A DNA stretch of 64,000 nucleotides from Synaphobranchus kaupii (GCA_029718625.1 CM056376.1:118943722-119007721), one strand, 5' to 3'; counted from the stretch's first letter, positions 48,879 through 61,160 are shown. Made by a program: numbers and translations. Notes: generated from the letters alone by a model not told the origin.

Positions 48879-50490
48879 TCTCAGCTGTAGCTTTAGTTTA
48901 ATTTGTCTCCCCTAAAATCATGCCAGATAAGTGTGTGTGCTTGTGTGTGGTCTGAAGAAAACACCTCCACTGCTGAAATACAGTAAATACAGTTCTGTTT
49001 TGTTTTTTTCAAATTACCCATTTTCCTATTCTTTTAAAAATGTAAGTTTAAAAAAATTGATTATCATATTTATACAGTATATCCATCTTGGCAAATCGTA
49101 ATTCTCTTAATTTTACAGCTGTTTTGTTGAAGTTGAGGAGTAGGAAATTGAAAAAAAGGAACATTTGAGGAAACCCAAGCAATTCCACACCAACTGGCCT
49201 TCCACCCTCTGCAAAGATCTCTCCTATAATCACCCAAAAACACTCATACCCTTTTGCTGCATATGAAGTAACATTTCCAAGTTGTTCTGGTTTTAATGAA
49301 TTTCCCATCTTACGGCCGCAGAAATGTCAACACTCAATCATCCGATAATTGAATATGAGCTCCCTGCCCCACCCCCCATACCATTAAAACATTCTTTTGT
49401 TTGAAAACTTGGAACCTGCTGCCGGCTTTACTGTTCCCTGTTTCATAACGCACCTAACATCTGCACTGGGGAGAAGAAGAGACAGGGAGAGGAAGAAAAC
49501 GAGATCATTAAAAAAAGATGTGGAGAATTCATGATGGGGGTAGCTTAAAAATGGAGAATTCATAATGGGAGAGCCTAAAAAAATACTTAGTCAATGTGCC
49601 ACTGGGCTCTTAGGTTCGACTCAGAGATTGAATGTTCTCACGCTGAAGCTGTGGAGACGTTTTCCTGCTCCGCACATTCATTAAGCCTTTCGGGAGGTGG
49701 GCATTGACACTGTTGTGTCGCCAGGTGCAAATTGCGCCCCCTGCTGTTGATGGGTTATGTAGTTTGTGGGTGAGTAGGTCAAGGGTTCATGCTCATGCTC
49801 TGTCACTCAGAGCTGCAATAGACCTGCTGTCCACTGACAGACAAATCACAAGCCCACAGGGTCTGTTTATTTCAATGAAATGTTGCCCTGGGTGCACTGG
49901 TGCCGTTCAGCAGGGCTGTCCTTCTTTCTCCAAGTAATTATGAATAAATAATTGGAAAAACAGTGCCATGGTTGCGTTTAATCAGGATATTGAAATCACG
50001 GATACCTATGCCTAGGTACCCATGAGACTCTAAACCGATTATGGCTTATGCAACCTGTCTTGCCATTGGCTGTACCTTTTGAATTGTTCTCATCATTATC
50101 AGTGACATTGTACTGGACACTGAACAGGGCCTGTTCAGAAACTGGTTGTTGAAAACACATTTTCAGTGTGGTTGCCAGATGTGTCATGGCAAGACTGTTG
50201 TGGGGAATGACCCACTTCAGAAGAACCCGGGCCTGTAAGTAAGCTTGTAAAAATCACCCAGAATCCTTTTGTCAGAAAAGATTTCTCTGGAAACTAGGCA
50301 CTGGCTGGTTGAACAGTTTTCACCTGTAACAAACTGTCACAATCTCCATTTTCCGGTGTCCTGTTTATCAGTAACGGGCTCTCACATCTGGAGTGAAAAT
50401 TTGTCCTTTTATTACAGGGGATAGATTTTCCTTGGCCCACCTCTTCACATCGTCTCTGCCTCGCAAGGAGAGTCAATCACAGGGGCGACC
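48879..50490. other. Unique DNA
   Basis: No gene recognised. It contains a strong CTCF-like motif at 49734-49748. Confidence 0.5.
49734..49748 (-). promoter_or_regulatory. CTCF-like motif, strong
   Basis: The minus strand reads ACAGCAGGGGGCGC, one base from the classical core CCAGCAGGGGGCGC. The best of four such motifs seen in this part of the window. Confidence 0.5.
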
Positions 50491-50499
50491 GCGACCTAT

Positions 50500-51020
50500 T
50501 CAATATTAACTAATTTGATTCCGGCGGTTATAAGGCAATAAATAACTGCCGTAAAGCTTTGCTCTCGCCTCTGCCAGGAACAAAAAGCACTTTGTACTTC
50601 TCTAATTAGCTTCAGGTTTGTTGAGAATCATTGGCCATCGCCGCCGTCCAATAACATTCCAGCGAGTTTTATTTTGTTAATGAAAGGAGCAAGGGCCAAA
50701 ATGAGCAGGGAAAAGAAACGGGAACTGACAAAAACTGCGTCGGAAAAAGAAGATTTTGGGGGCTTTATTATACATGGCACTTCCACCTTGTTTTCGCTAA
50801 AGTCTGTCAGGTGTTTGGACGCTGAGGCAGATTGGGTCAGAACAGATTTATTGCAGTACTTCCCTCAGGGGTGGTTTCCAGCACGTGTAATGTGATGTAA
50901 TCGCCGGCATTAAGCGCACAATTGACCGGACAATTTCCCCTTTGTAAAAGCAAATTAAAAAATATCAGCAGAGCGCTCTGACCGCCCTGTTGTGCTAATG
51001 GATGGAAAATGGGTTGGTTC
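50500..51020. promoter_or_regulatory. Candidate conserved noncoding block
   Basis: A long repeat-free stretch with TAATTA at 50603-50608, a CCAAT box in GTCCAATAAC near 50647, TTGTTAATGAAAGG, and a second dense part at 50890-51010 (GTAATCGCCGGCATTAAGC, GCTAATGGATGG). It is among the more enhancer-like sequences here. Inference only. Confidence 0.3.
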
Positions 51021-51075
51021 ACCGTTTAGAGGGTCATTAGAACACAAAGGGCATGTTGAGAGGAGCTTTGCAGGA

Positions 51076-51076
<1 letters not shown>

Positions 51077-51103
<27 letters not shown>
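51077..51103. repeat. (GT)n microsatellite
   Basis: About 13 GT units. Confidence 0.95.
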
Positions 51104-51106
<3 letters not shown>

Positions 51107-51156
51107 GAACTCTGATCTCTCCATTTTCATTAGTGGGGGGATGTTTTTATACTGCC

Positions 51157-51173
51157 GGGGGGGGGGGGGGGGG
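51157..51173. repeat. Poly(G) tract
   Basis: Seventeen G bases, then TTTGGGGGGAG. Confidence 0.95.
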
Positions 51174-53090
51174 TTTGGGGGGAGTGGTCACCAGAGAGAT
51201 GGGCGGTCCGGAAATGGTACATGGCCAGTTTTCTCCAGAGGAAAGGTAGTCAGCATGATTTTAATCTCACATAACCACCCACAATCTCCACACTCATCTG
51301 GGAGCCAGCCATAAAACCTCCTGGCTGTTACAAGGAAGTTAGGTGGAATTATGACAGGCTCCATCTAGTGGCTGGAGAGTGCATGGCCACTTAATGCTTA
51401 AGGGGGGCGGGGCTCGGAGGTGGCTTCGGGGCCTTGAGCTGTGCGGGGGTCAGATTGTAGTTAGCATTATCAGCTGCAGTACTGATAAAACCGCAAGTCC
51501 AACACTGTATTCCAACTCTGAAGACAGACCTGAGAAATATTATCGACAAATAATTCCCAGAAAACCTCCACATTCATTGGGTTGTCCTACCAAAGCAATG
51601 TTTTTTTCTGTACAGTGATGCGCCCTATAGACTGATATTGAATCCTGAACATTCTTGTGCTCACTGCTCCACAGGGTGTGTATATTTAGTCAGTATTGCC
51701 CACGATGGCATATTCATTAATTTTATTATAATACTTTAAACCACTACTATATGGATGCCTATTTAAATACTGCATACTCATTTAACAATTACCAATTTAC
51801 CAATTACGAATTTCTTACAGGTGATTACAGATTCTACTATTGTGGCAGAGAGAATAGAACCAGGTAACTGAGACTCCTGACTCCTGACAAATTAGGTTGA
51901 TACCTGCAATGCACATTTCAGTTGCTGCATTAAACAGCAATATTGGAATGTAACTACAGTATGACCCCAGCAGTGCTTAAACCATGTTTCACACAGAATG
52001 AGCAAAAGCTGTTTCTGTCTGGTTAGCCCCTGAACCACGACACCCTTCACATTCCCCTCAAAAAGAGCACCATAATAATACCTAATCTCCATCCTCTGCT
52101 TTCATGTTGACGGATGCCCTCTCCAGGGTGGCCTGACTTGTTTAACTGCTTACACAGCCTGTATTGAGTAAGTTTCAAGCAAGCAGCCATTTCTTGGGTT
52201 TTCACAAGCTGTTATCACACATAGTATCAAGTATGAAGATCAATAATGCATAATCACTCAAAGCAAGCATTAGTATGAACATTTCATATTACGGTTTAAC
52301 ATTATACCGTCATCCATCTTGTTACATTTGATATTTCATCTGATATTCACTGAGTGGTTTGTTGTCCCCACATCAAATGCAACAAATTAACTTAAATTCC
52401 CTTTGGAAAATGAAATATACTGCGATATATTGAAATTAAATACATTATCAAGATAAAAATTTCAAATGAATTGCTAATTTCAGGTATTGCATACATTATT
52501 TATATAAATTGGTATAAGATGCATTTATCACGATATTTTCCATAAATCCACGTATGCACTTATTTACAATAACTTTCAGAGTAATGTACTTCCGTGAGAG
52601 ATTATTTTATTTTTAGCATCATACATGGTTGAAGCAACCACCCTTCTGAGACCCCCCCCCCCCTCACAACAATGACAATATCACATTTAGAATAGGCCCT
52701 TTTGTAAGAAGAATTGCACCTCAGCACGACCGTGGACATCATTTCACAAACACAACTTGGGAGTAGTGGGAACCGCAGAAATGAGCCCGTAAAGAGAACT
52801 GTCCACGGGGGCATAAATTCACCCCCAGGCTGCGGTTCTCCACGTCTCAACAAAAAGAGTGGCGGAAACGAGCGGAGTTCCCAGAGAAGGATGGAAGACC
52901 AAAAAAAAAAAGGAACAATCTCGGAACAATGTTTTCCCAGACTTCCTTTCATCTATCAGTGCATTATACATTGTTTACCACACGTTGCACATCTTGGCAA
53001 AATTACCCCGCTTGTGTTTTCAATTACTGGCACCAGTGCAGAACCAGGGTGGAACCGCGGCCGCTGCCGTAGAAGAAGTCAATCAGAAGG
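51174..53090. other. Unique DNA
   Basis: A 12-base C run lies at 52652-52663 and an A-run at about 52900-52910. The GC-richer stretch 52700-53090 has frames up to 128 codons on opposite strands, not recognised. Confidence 0.5.
51359..51371 (-). promoter_or_regulatory. CTCF-like motif
   Basis: The minus strand reads CCACTAGATGGAG, one base from CCACTAGATGGCG-type CTCF cores. Read by eye. Confidence 0.4.
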
Positions 53091-53104
53091 CCAAAAGTAG
53101 GACT

Positions 53105-53235
53105 TGAATGGGCGGCTGCTAGCCAGTAGAGTGATGTGGTTATGGCAGACCTCCGCCAGGCCCAGAGCACCAGCGTGTCACAGGTTCGAGCCTTGGCCAC
53201 ATTTGGGTTTCTGTCAGAGGTGTGGTTCAAGCCAA
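53105..53235 (+). repeat. Possible tRNA-like SINE relic
   Basis: AGAGTGATGTGGTTATGGCA resembles an A-box region, and CACAGGTTCGAGCCTTGG contains a B-box-like GGTTCGAGCC about 50 bases later. No recognisable tail follows. Confidence 0.35.
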
Positions 53236-54200
53236 TATAATTTAAAACACAAGTCACCCCGTTTCTATCTGTAGTGTTAGCGAGACCTGCTTTTCTACAT
53301 TAAACCTTCCTTTCCTTTCATAGACTGCATTATAAGAGGTGCTAATATGCACACATGACAGTCTTATCTTAATTCCTGATTACGGTAACTAGCAAAAGCA
53401 TCTCACTGACCTTAACAAAGTATTCCCACGCAAAAGGCTTTTATCTACTTCAAACCCCCAAATGTTTAAAATGCCTTGTTGTTTTATTAATTTTCTTCTT
53501 TTATTCTTTTCCTGGAGGGCTGAAGACTCAGAGTTTCCAGAGAGTGCTAAAGCATTTGGTTAATCAAATAATAACCTTAACTGAATTACTTAGGTCACTT
53601 CCTTCTGAGAATCATCTGAAGAAATCTGGAAACACTGCTGGACTATAGGTTGTATTCTATCATAGCTTCAGTAAACTATATTAGAAAACCTTAGTTAGTC
53701 ATGTTAGTCTGATTTTATTTGTATCTTGGATTTCTCGCACTGTCCTTAAATTATTATTAAAATGGTAATTAAAGGTAACTATGATATAAATGTATCACTT
53801 AGTTACTTCTAGTCTGAAGGGACAAAATCAAAGGAGAAAGCAATGTTTTTGAAACATTATACCAAAAAGTGCTTGAAGAAATAAATGTAACATGGTTTAG
53901 TTTGATTTCAGTGGTATTATAAGGTAATATTTCCATTCAGAAAATTTATTTTTAAATAAAGAGAAGGGAACCTTTATAGTAAGCAACCAGGCAAATGATA
54001 AATCAGGGAAAAAACATTGTTTTTATGCAACACACAAAATAATATAAATTCTTTGCCATTTTTATAAGAGGAAGTCAAGCAGGCAGCTGAGGAACTTCTC
54101 ATTAGTGCACTCTGCTTTTCCTCTTCTTCAGACTGATATGTTTAAAGTAGTTTTTCAACTTGCACAGTAGTGGAAGTTATTTTTCCATTATTTCACTAAT
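53236..54200. other. AT-rich unique DNA
   Basis: No feature recognised. Confidence 0.5.
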
Positions 54201-54203
54201 ATG

Positions 54204-55144
54204 GGGTGGCTTTCCCAAAGCATGTTTTAGCGAAAAGTATGTAGTGAAACGTGTCGTGAAGATATACTTGCCATTCATGACGCTTTCCCGAAAGTGCTCG
54301 TAACTCAAAGAGATTGTGAAATGTGTCGCGAGTTCAAGACAAAATTGGACTAGTCGTGAAATCTGAAATGTGTCTTGAGATGCGGTACTACGTTAAAGTC
54401 CCACCTGTGCAGACAGAGGCCGCTAATCTACGTGATAGATACAACAACAACAACGTCTAGAGCAGGTGTAATCAGTTATCCCATCATAAGGTTTATAAGG
54501 ACTTATTGTGACGGGCGCTGACATGTTCATTGTACATTCACAAGCAAAATAATTTCAATAAATGTAGACAGCAATAAATGGATCCTATCAGTTTGCCAAA
54601 AGCATTATATAGTTAAGATAATATTACATTATTTTGTTTTTCTTTCGTTGCTTATGTAACGAACAAGGTACTGGTGGGGCTCGAACCACTGAACTTCAGG
54701 GGGAGAGGCCACGGCGCTAACCACTACGCCAAAGATTAATTCACTGTCAGCAGAAGAGTTGCTGCCTGACGAGCCTATTATTTACTTATTATATTTATTT
54801 TTATTTCTCGCTCTTCTCTTTGTCGCTGTCTTTTTTTTCAGTTAGGTTTGATCAGATTTAAAACAAAAAGCAAAGAAAAAAATATTCAAAGATGATCATA
54901 GCTCTACAATGCTTTTTGGAAAGTGGCTGATAACGATGTGTGATGCTTTCTGTGGTGTGAATCGGCTTTTCTACATCGACCTGTCAGGTCTGTGTTACTC
55001 AAAGTTTGTTGTGAAAGTGTGTCTTGAAATATTCAGTTCACGATATACTTTGGGAAAGAGTCGTGAAAATTTCAAGACGTCTTCAAAAAGATTGTGAAAT
55101 GTGTCGTCAGTTCTGAAGCCACATCGGAATCGGGAAAGCCACCC
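54204..55144. mobile_element. 941-bp inverted-repeat element with ATG flanks
   Basis: The left end GGGTGGCTTTCCCAAAG and the right end GGGAAAGCCACCC form a 13-base inverted pair. Both sides are flanked by ATG (54201-54203, 55145-55147). A 3-base duplication fits PIF/Harbinger, although the usual target there is TWA. A motif AAAGATTGTGAAATGTGTCG (or close) lies near both ends in the same orientation (54316-54328 and 55094-55106, core GTGAAATGTGTCG), with weaker copies at 54244 and 55010. A tRNA-like stretch lies inside. No transposase is visible. Confidence 0.75.
54668..54733 (-). repeat. tRNA-like sequence (A and B boxes)
   Basis: The minus strand starts TTTGGCGTAGTGGTTAGCGC (A box) and has GGTTCGAGCCCC (B box, plus coordinates 54676-54687) at tRNA-like distance. 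Its anticodon arm does not fold well by eye and no CCA or paired acceptor stem is evident. A SINE head or tRNA-derived fragment is likelier than a working tRNA gene. Confidence 0.5.
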
Positions 55145-55147
55145 ATG

Positions 55148-55975
55148 AGTGGTGATTTGATGCCTTTGATACAGCTGTCTGCATCTTGACTGGGGAATCA
55201 CTCCAGAGAAAAGATGGATTTCTGGGTAGCCTCACGCTATGCCATCTGTTCCCCTGCATGCCATAAAGGTGCAAGAGGGTGAAGGTGGGGCCTTTCTGGG
55301 GTAGGTGGGATAGAAAGGGGTGGAGCTAGCCAGAATATGACGCTCACCTGCGGAGAGACACCCGCGCAGGTGGTGCATGTTTCTCTAAAGCAAGCCAGGC
55401 CATGCTGGAACCAACGGGGAAAGCAGCCATTTACACAAAGTTGGAGGAGACATTTGAGCGTTACACTGTTTCATCTGCCTTCCACAGACCCACTGGTTTC
55501 TTCCTGAAAGGGTTGTGAGATATCAGAGAGCAAAAAAACAACAACGTAACTCGCTGAGATACCTGTGAAGTAGGAAGTAGGAGGTGGGGGTGACAAGCAA
55601 ATGCCATATAAAACAAATGTGATTGGGAAAGACAATCTCACAAGGGCATCTGCGTACATATAAATATAACATGTGCATTGCGTGCTATGTAACCATGCTT
55701 TCAAGACTGTATTTTGAATATAGTGGAGAATGCCATAGAAGGAAGGATTGATTTAGATCATAAACCTTGTGCTGGCCCAACAGCTGTGTGCATCCATACA
55801 TGCACACACACGCAGACATGCACACACACACACGCACGCGCAGATGAAGGTGTACACACATGCATCTCCAGAATCCATGCCAATGCTTAAAATAAAACAT
55901 TGTTCAACCCACCATCAAGGCCTGTTTATTGACACAAAGATTTACTTCATCAGGACTGATGCATGATGGGAAGGG
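55148..55975. other. Unique DNA with CA-rich patch
   Basis: An imperfect CACA/CACG patch lies at 55798-55862. No gene recognised. Confidence 0.5.
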
Positions 55976-55978
55976 TGA

Positions 55979-56013
55979 AGAGAGAGAGAGTGAGAGAGTG
56001 AGAGAGAGAGAGG
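55979..56013. repeat. (GA)n repeat
   Basis: GA units with two TGAG interruptions. Confidence 0.9.
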
Positions 56014-56315
56014 AGTTTGAAAGGGGAGATGATGATGGCAGTGGTGTTGTTTGACCCGTGGCCACATTGAAAGAGCCGCCACATTTAAAAAGCTGCAGAA
56101 TTGCGGTTGATTTGATTGACATGTGTGAGATTTCGTTGAGCGTGCGAGTGTGACATTGACCTTTCAGGAATGACATTCTGCCATAATGTGGTAGACCTAA
56201 GCTCTCTGTTGTCATGTTTGTGTGTAAGTGATTTAACAACACAGTGTGTGTTTTTTTACCTTGAAAATAAAACAAAGCAAAAGAGACAGAACAAAGGATG
56301 GAGAGGTGTGCAAAG

Positions 56316-56410
56316 CCAGAGAGAGAGAGAGAGTGACATACAGATGTAGAGAGAGAGAGAGAGAGAGAGAGACGCTTTCTGAAAGAATGAGAGAGAGAGA
56401 AAGAGAGAAC
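56316..56410. repeat. (GA)n repeats, interrupted
   Basis: Three GA runs are separated by short unique spacers. A 170-codon minus-strand frame (55904-56416), rich in Ser and Leu, is produced by these repeats and is not accepted as a gene. Confidence 0.9.
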
Positions 56411-58300
56411 AGCCATTAGTGCATTTGGAAACCGTTCAAGTCATTTTCATGTACTCCCAGGTTTTCCGTGGGGGCTGCAGTGTAGGCCTTGGCAACAGCC
56501 CTCCCGAAAGACTGCAGGTGGGTTTTTACTCTTCAGTTCTCCTCACTCAGAGAGTGGGAGGGGGGGGAGTGGGGGTGCTCATATTGTTTTCTCATTTTTG
56601 TGGGGTGCATGCAGTGGAAAATGTCTCAAAACCAAGGGCCGGTTCATTCATGATTTATGTCACATTTGATGCTAGTTTAATATCAAATACAAATATGTCT
56701 TGTTTTAGTACACTGCAAGCATAGCTCCAGCAGAGAAGGAAATATGGGGCAGGGTTCGAGAGAGGTCAGGAGTCCTGGGAATTGAAGGCCTGCGGTCTAG
56801 TTGACAGAGGAAAATATTTTATAATCTCCAGGGTGCAGGCCATTCAAATTCAGCACTGGTTTTACTTTACTCCCAGGACAAGAATTTGGCTTTGGCTACA
56901 ATAGCTATTCCAGATGTTCCCCTCACAATTTTTTGTGCAATTCTTTTTTTTTTTTTTTTTTTTTTTTTTTGCCGCAGTCCGTTGTGAATTTTTGAATACC
57001 ACAATTAACAACGATAAATCATGTCCTGAATACTTCCCCTTCAATCACCAGGGAATATTGGGGAATAGTCCCATAACTCAACGAAATTGAAGCTCACAGC
57101 AAAAAAGCTATTAAGATTTAGATAAATCCTACGGTGACACAAGCATTGGGGGAAAGGTACCCCTTTGTTGGAAAAGACTTCGCACATTGGCATAGTATTT
57201 ATTAAATAACCAGGCAGAAATAAACAAATTATAGTAAAACATTCCAAATATAAATATAGTGCTAATTGCTCTTTCTGTTCTTTACTGATATTTCTATTGT
57301 TCTGGTTTTCTATTTACTTCTAAAGGGAGAGGCTGCATATCACAGCACCATATACCAATTTCATAAATTTCCAGGGGATGCTGAGCACCACTAGGGATCC
57401 ACTACAGATATATAGAATTACAATGTTGGGTTTGTAAAGGGAGTTGTAATTTCCAAATATCAATAATTTGACCTGTGAAAGAAAATGGGGGCAAAGAAAC
57501 TAGTTCAAGCCGAGTAAATACATGTAATTCAGTGACACGACTCTTTTTTGTAAAGTACAGAGAAAGTTAACAAACTTAATGTGCACAGCGGCACAGACCT
57601 TCATGGCAAAGACTGCTTTCCGGCAAATTTGTTCTCCCCTCTTCTGGGTGCTGTCTGCCACACACCCAAGTTCTTCTGGGTAATCGATTGGCAGGGAAAG
57701 ACAAATGCTAATTCTACCCTTCAGCTTTGCTGCATCTGCTGACAACATTCAAGGACAAAAGAGGGAGTGAGCTTTGTCAGGATGTGTGGTTTCAGGCACA
57801 AATCAATACAAGTTTTTGCTTTTTTAAAGAATATTAGAACAAAGAGAAAACTTTTTTGTGGGGAAAATTATTGATTACATATTATACAAATCAGACATTT
57901 ATTCATTGACGATGATGGTTAGCCTTGCACTGACGCTTGCACGCAGCTCAGTTAACGAACAGAGGCTCCTTCTGTTGATGGTAGCATTTATGCATTAGCC
58001 ATGCTGTTTTTATGACCTTTGGCGGTTCATTACTGGCCAGTCTGATGGTTGCGGTTTGAAATGGCCACAAGAGTGTCACACGCTTGAAACTCGATATCCA
58101 TGGGATTTTTGAGAAATATTTGCCTGCCTGCCCCTTCAGTGTGTTTCAGTCCTGAATGCTGGCGAAGGCCAGCATTATGCATATGCATGAGGAGTTTGTT
58201 CACACTATTTAATCACAGTCATGACTGATGCAATGCAGGCAGAGAAGAAGAGACAGGTTATTTCACAGCGTAGTGCAGGTGGGAGGGAAATGGACGTGAG
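56411..58300. other. Unique DNA with poly(T)
   Basis: A run of 27 T lies at 56944-56970. No gene recognised. Confidence 0.5.
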
Positions 58301-58308
58301 GTTTGGTC

Positions 58309-58326
58309 GGGGGGGGGGGGGGGGGG
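58309..58326. repeat. Poly(G) tract
   Basis: Eighteen G bases, then AGGGGCC. Confidence 0.95.
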
Positions 58327-58422
58327 AGGGGCCGGATCCTGCAGGGCGTTGTAACCTGATAACAGTCAAGACATGTGTATGGGGAACTGCAATACAAGCA
58401 CCAAGAGGGAAAGTGTGTAGGG

Positions 58423-58423
58423 C

Positions 58424-58450
<27 letters not shown>
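58423..58450. repeat. (GT)n microsatellite
   Basis: About 13 GT units, followed by GGTAGGGGTGGTGGGGGTGG. Confidence 0.9.
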
Positions 58451-58454
<4 letters not shown>

Positions 58455-58704
58455 GGGGTGGTGGGGGTGGATCTGTACAACACACAGGGGCTCAAGCTGA
58501 AACGCAGTGCAGCCAGAATGCATAACAGCCAAACCAGCCCGAGAGATGAGCGTAGAGGCTTGCGCTCGGCTGGCTGGAGGCTTGCCATTAAAGGATTTCT
58601 TTAAGAAGACCCAAGGCTTAGGAGTATAGCTGGATAAGGACATACACGATGAGGTCAAGTCAATCTGTCCTATCAGCCTATCATCACCCCTGTGCTTTCG
58701 TCCC

Positions 58705-58792
58705 TTGAGAACTATTGTGGACCCCAGGGAGAGTAACTGTTGCTTATGGTGCAGCTAACAGAGATCCAAATAAACTAAACTAAATAAATTTG
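58705..58792 (+). repeat. LINE-like 3' tail fragment
   Basis: TGTGGACCCCAGGGAGAGTA, then ACTGTTGCTTATGGTGCAGC and GAGATCCAAATAAACTAAAC, match a 3' tail common in fish genomes (GGACCCCAGGAAGAGTAGCTGCTGC type) ending in AATAAACTAAA. Family by memory (LINE, possibly L2-like). No coding part remains. Confidence 0.5.
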
Positions 58793-59333
58793 AAAGCTTT
58801 CCCCCTCAAGTCTCAGCATTAGCCATTTAGCATATGATACCCTTATGATATGCCTATAATCTTGTAAATGTAATCAATGTGATAATTTTAGTCTTAAAGG
58901 AGACCAAGGAACGTGTGACTCTTGAACAAATCTGGGAATACATACGTGTATATAACGGCATGAAGTGTATTATCACCACTGTATTAGGCACCACTCAGAT
59001 TGAGGCATACATTGGACCAATAGGATTCACTCCAAATGACATATCTGAAGTCAGGTTGTTGTTTTTTAAATTCTTTAAAAAAATGTATAAGTCACAAAGT
59101 GGTTCAGTATCATTGCTAGCTAGATAGACACAAGCCAGTTCTCTCGTAGTGGTGAAGGATCAATAACGTCCTAAAAACATATGCTAGCTAGCTATCTTTT
59201 AGAAAGGCTGGTTCCAGACTGGCCACACGGGCTCAGAGCCAACGTAATTTGAAAAAAAACAGGCACTGGAGTGCAGGGGGATGATTGTCATTTACTTTCT
59301 GTCAACTCACTTTTTTGACTTAGAAGAGCTATG
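58793..59333. other. Unique DNA
   Basis: An 82-codon plus-strand frame (58879-59127) has mixed amino-acid use but no recognised domain. I do not call it a gene. Confidence 0.45.
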
Positions 59334-59341
59334 GTCTAGGC

Positions 59342-59549
59342 CAGTGGTCTCCAATCATGTGCCATGGAGGGCAGAGGGTATGCAGGTTTTCATTAAAACT
59401 ACACTACACCTGCTGATTTAACATTAATTAGTTCCGTCCTCTCTGGTTGAAGGTGTGCTAATTAGTGAAATTACAGCAGGTGTGATGATTGGTTGGAATG
59501 AACACCTGCATACTTTCGGCCCTCCATGGCATATGATTGGGCAGCACTG
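59342..59549. mobile_element. 208-bp hAT-type MITE
   Basis: The left end CAGTGGTCTCCAATCATGTG and the inverted right end CAGTGCTGCCCAATCATATG start an imperfect terminal repeat of about 85 bases (CCATGGAGGG, TATGCAGGT shared). CAGTGGT ends are typical of hAT elements. The flanks GTCTAGGC (59334-59341) and GTCTGGGG (59550-59557) agree at 6 of 8 bases, a plausible aged hAT duplication. Confidence 0.8.
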
Positions 59550-59557
59550 GTCTGGGG

Positions 59558-60835
59558 ATAGAAACTGCTTCTAGTGGTCTGCACTGAGCACAATGTTATT
59601 GCTCCCTTTAAAATAAGATGCATGCAGAGAAACACCGAGGTGATTATTTTATAGCTCCTGGTGCCCTGCATTTATTTTCCAGGGCTTGAAGAAATGGCAG
59701 TTTGACTTGGGAATCAACAATGTCTTCATTCCTTCCAGTGGTTTTAATAGCTGCAATGCAGGAATGCAAATGTACATATGCCAACCAGTCTGAGAAAACA
59801 AATAACCAACAGTTATTTAGGGCTGATATTTTCAATGGATATGAGGGAGAAGCCCAAGCCATACATATCATATCTACGATATATACTGTACATATTCCTT
59901 TCATTTGTGTATGACATGCAGTACCTGTGCAAATCCATCTGATTGATTATTTGGATTGAATTTGTCTGTACATAATTACTGCGCTTATTATCAGCTTAGA
60001 TCAACTCCTCAGCTGAAAGGGATGGAACAACTGGAAAAAACACCCCTGAGACATTAATAGATTTTTTTTTTCTTTAAATTTAAAACACTGTTGAAAAATC
60101 TGTTTTGAACCCCATTAATTAGTGGCAAATGAGATGCCGCCAACTTAAGGGATTTAAGACACCTAGTTAAAAGCGCTTTGAAACTCCATTCTGGGCTTTG
60201 AGAAGCTCACATGGGTTTTGAAACACAAAGGCAACCTCATCCAATGAGAAAGAATGTATACTGACAGCACAAGTGAAAATCTACACATTTCTAGTCCAGA
60301 TTAGGGGCCCCCAAGACACTGCTTTGTCAGAGATGGTACCTCTGGCAAGTGCGGCAAATTGATTGTGTTTCATGCTAAGATAGCAAATTGAAAAAGTGTC
60401 TTGAAACATTATCCTGTAACACGCTTCTGCACACGTGTGTTCAGTGGTTATGAATCTATTGACTTCTCAATGCCATAATATACCACCAAATTATTCACAT
60501 TTCATCATGTAGGTAATTTTACAAGCATCAGTTTAACTTCTGACTCTGCAAGGTATACATATCTACATGTATCAAGTACAATACATATACTTAATAATAC
60601 TGGGGGGAGGGATGTGTGATATAACATATAATTCATATATTTTCTCAAACAAGTAGTACATTTTTAAACGTTTTCAAAAAGTATTCCTTGCATTGAGGGT
60701 TCACCTATTGTACGCGAACGCATTGCCGTTTTGCATGGCATACCTTATATGACATGTGACTGGCCCCTGTGTGGTGCTCCCTGTTCAGAAGGGAGGATAA
60801 TAGCTTGTCAAGGGGGGAAAAAACATCTCGCTGGA
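59558..60835. other. Unique DNA
   Basis: No gene recognised. The GC-balanced part 59590-59740 could be conserved but shows no distinctive motif. Confidence 0.45.
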
Positions 60836-60839
60836 TGTT

Positions 60840-61160
60840 TCTAAAAAATCATCTTCTCCCTCTAATCACTTCAGCTGCTTTGATTAGCCACGGCAGCGGG
60901 ATAATGCGTGGCGTTTCCCCACCCTGACGGGCGTTGAGTAAAACGGTGATTTACCGCCGTTTGCGCTTTTTATCCCAATGGTTTTGATCTATTTTTTACT
61001 GCCTGTCTCGGTCATTTATCAAAAGCAGAATGGCTAGTAAAGTAATCCAACATTAGCACCCAATGACTAATAATACCTTGCAAGGAGGGAAAAAAACGAG
61101 GTTTGTCATTTGAATAAATCATCCCTGCATGTCTCCATTAAATGGTGAAAAACGTCCAGA
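60840..61160. promoter_or_regulatory. Candidate conserved noncoding block
   Basis: Repeat-free stretch with CTCTAATCACTTCAGC, TTTGATTAGCCACGG, CGGGATAATGCGTGG, GGTGATTTACCGCCG and CCATTAAATGG. Bases are evenly mixed and CpGs retained in an otherwise AT-rich neighbourhood. Function inferred. Confidence 0.3.

Noticed and set aside
54668..54733. Functional tRNA gene
   Set aside because: A and B boxes are present, but the anticodon arm and acceptor stem do not pair convincingly and it sits inside a transposon-like element.
55904..56416. 170-codon minus-strand open frame
   Set aside because: Ser/Leu-rich and made by GA/CT repeats on both sides. No domain.
58205..58604. Overlapping 127-131-codon frames on both strands
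   Set aside because: They depend on the poly(G) and GT repeats. Opposite-strand frames of equal length over the same bases argue for composition.
58879..59127. 82-codon frame with mixed composition, possible exon
   Set aside because: No recognised motif, no clear acceptor or donor, and ends in a Lys/Phe-rich AT stretch.
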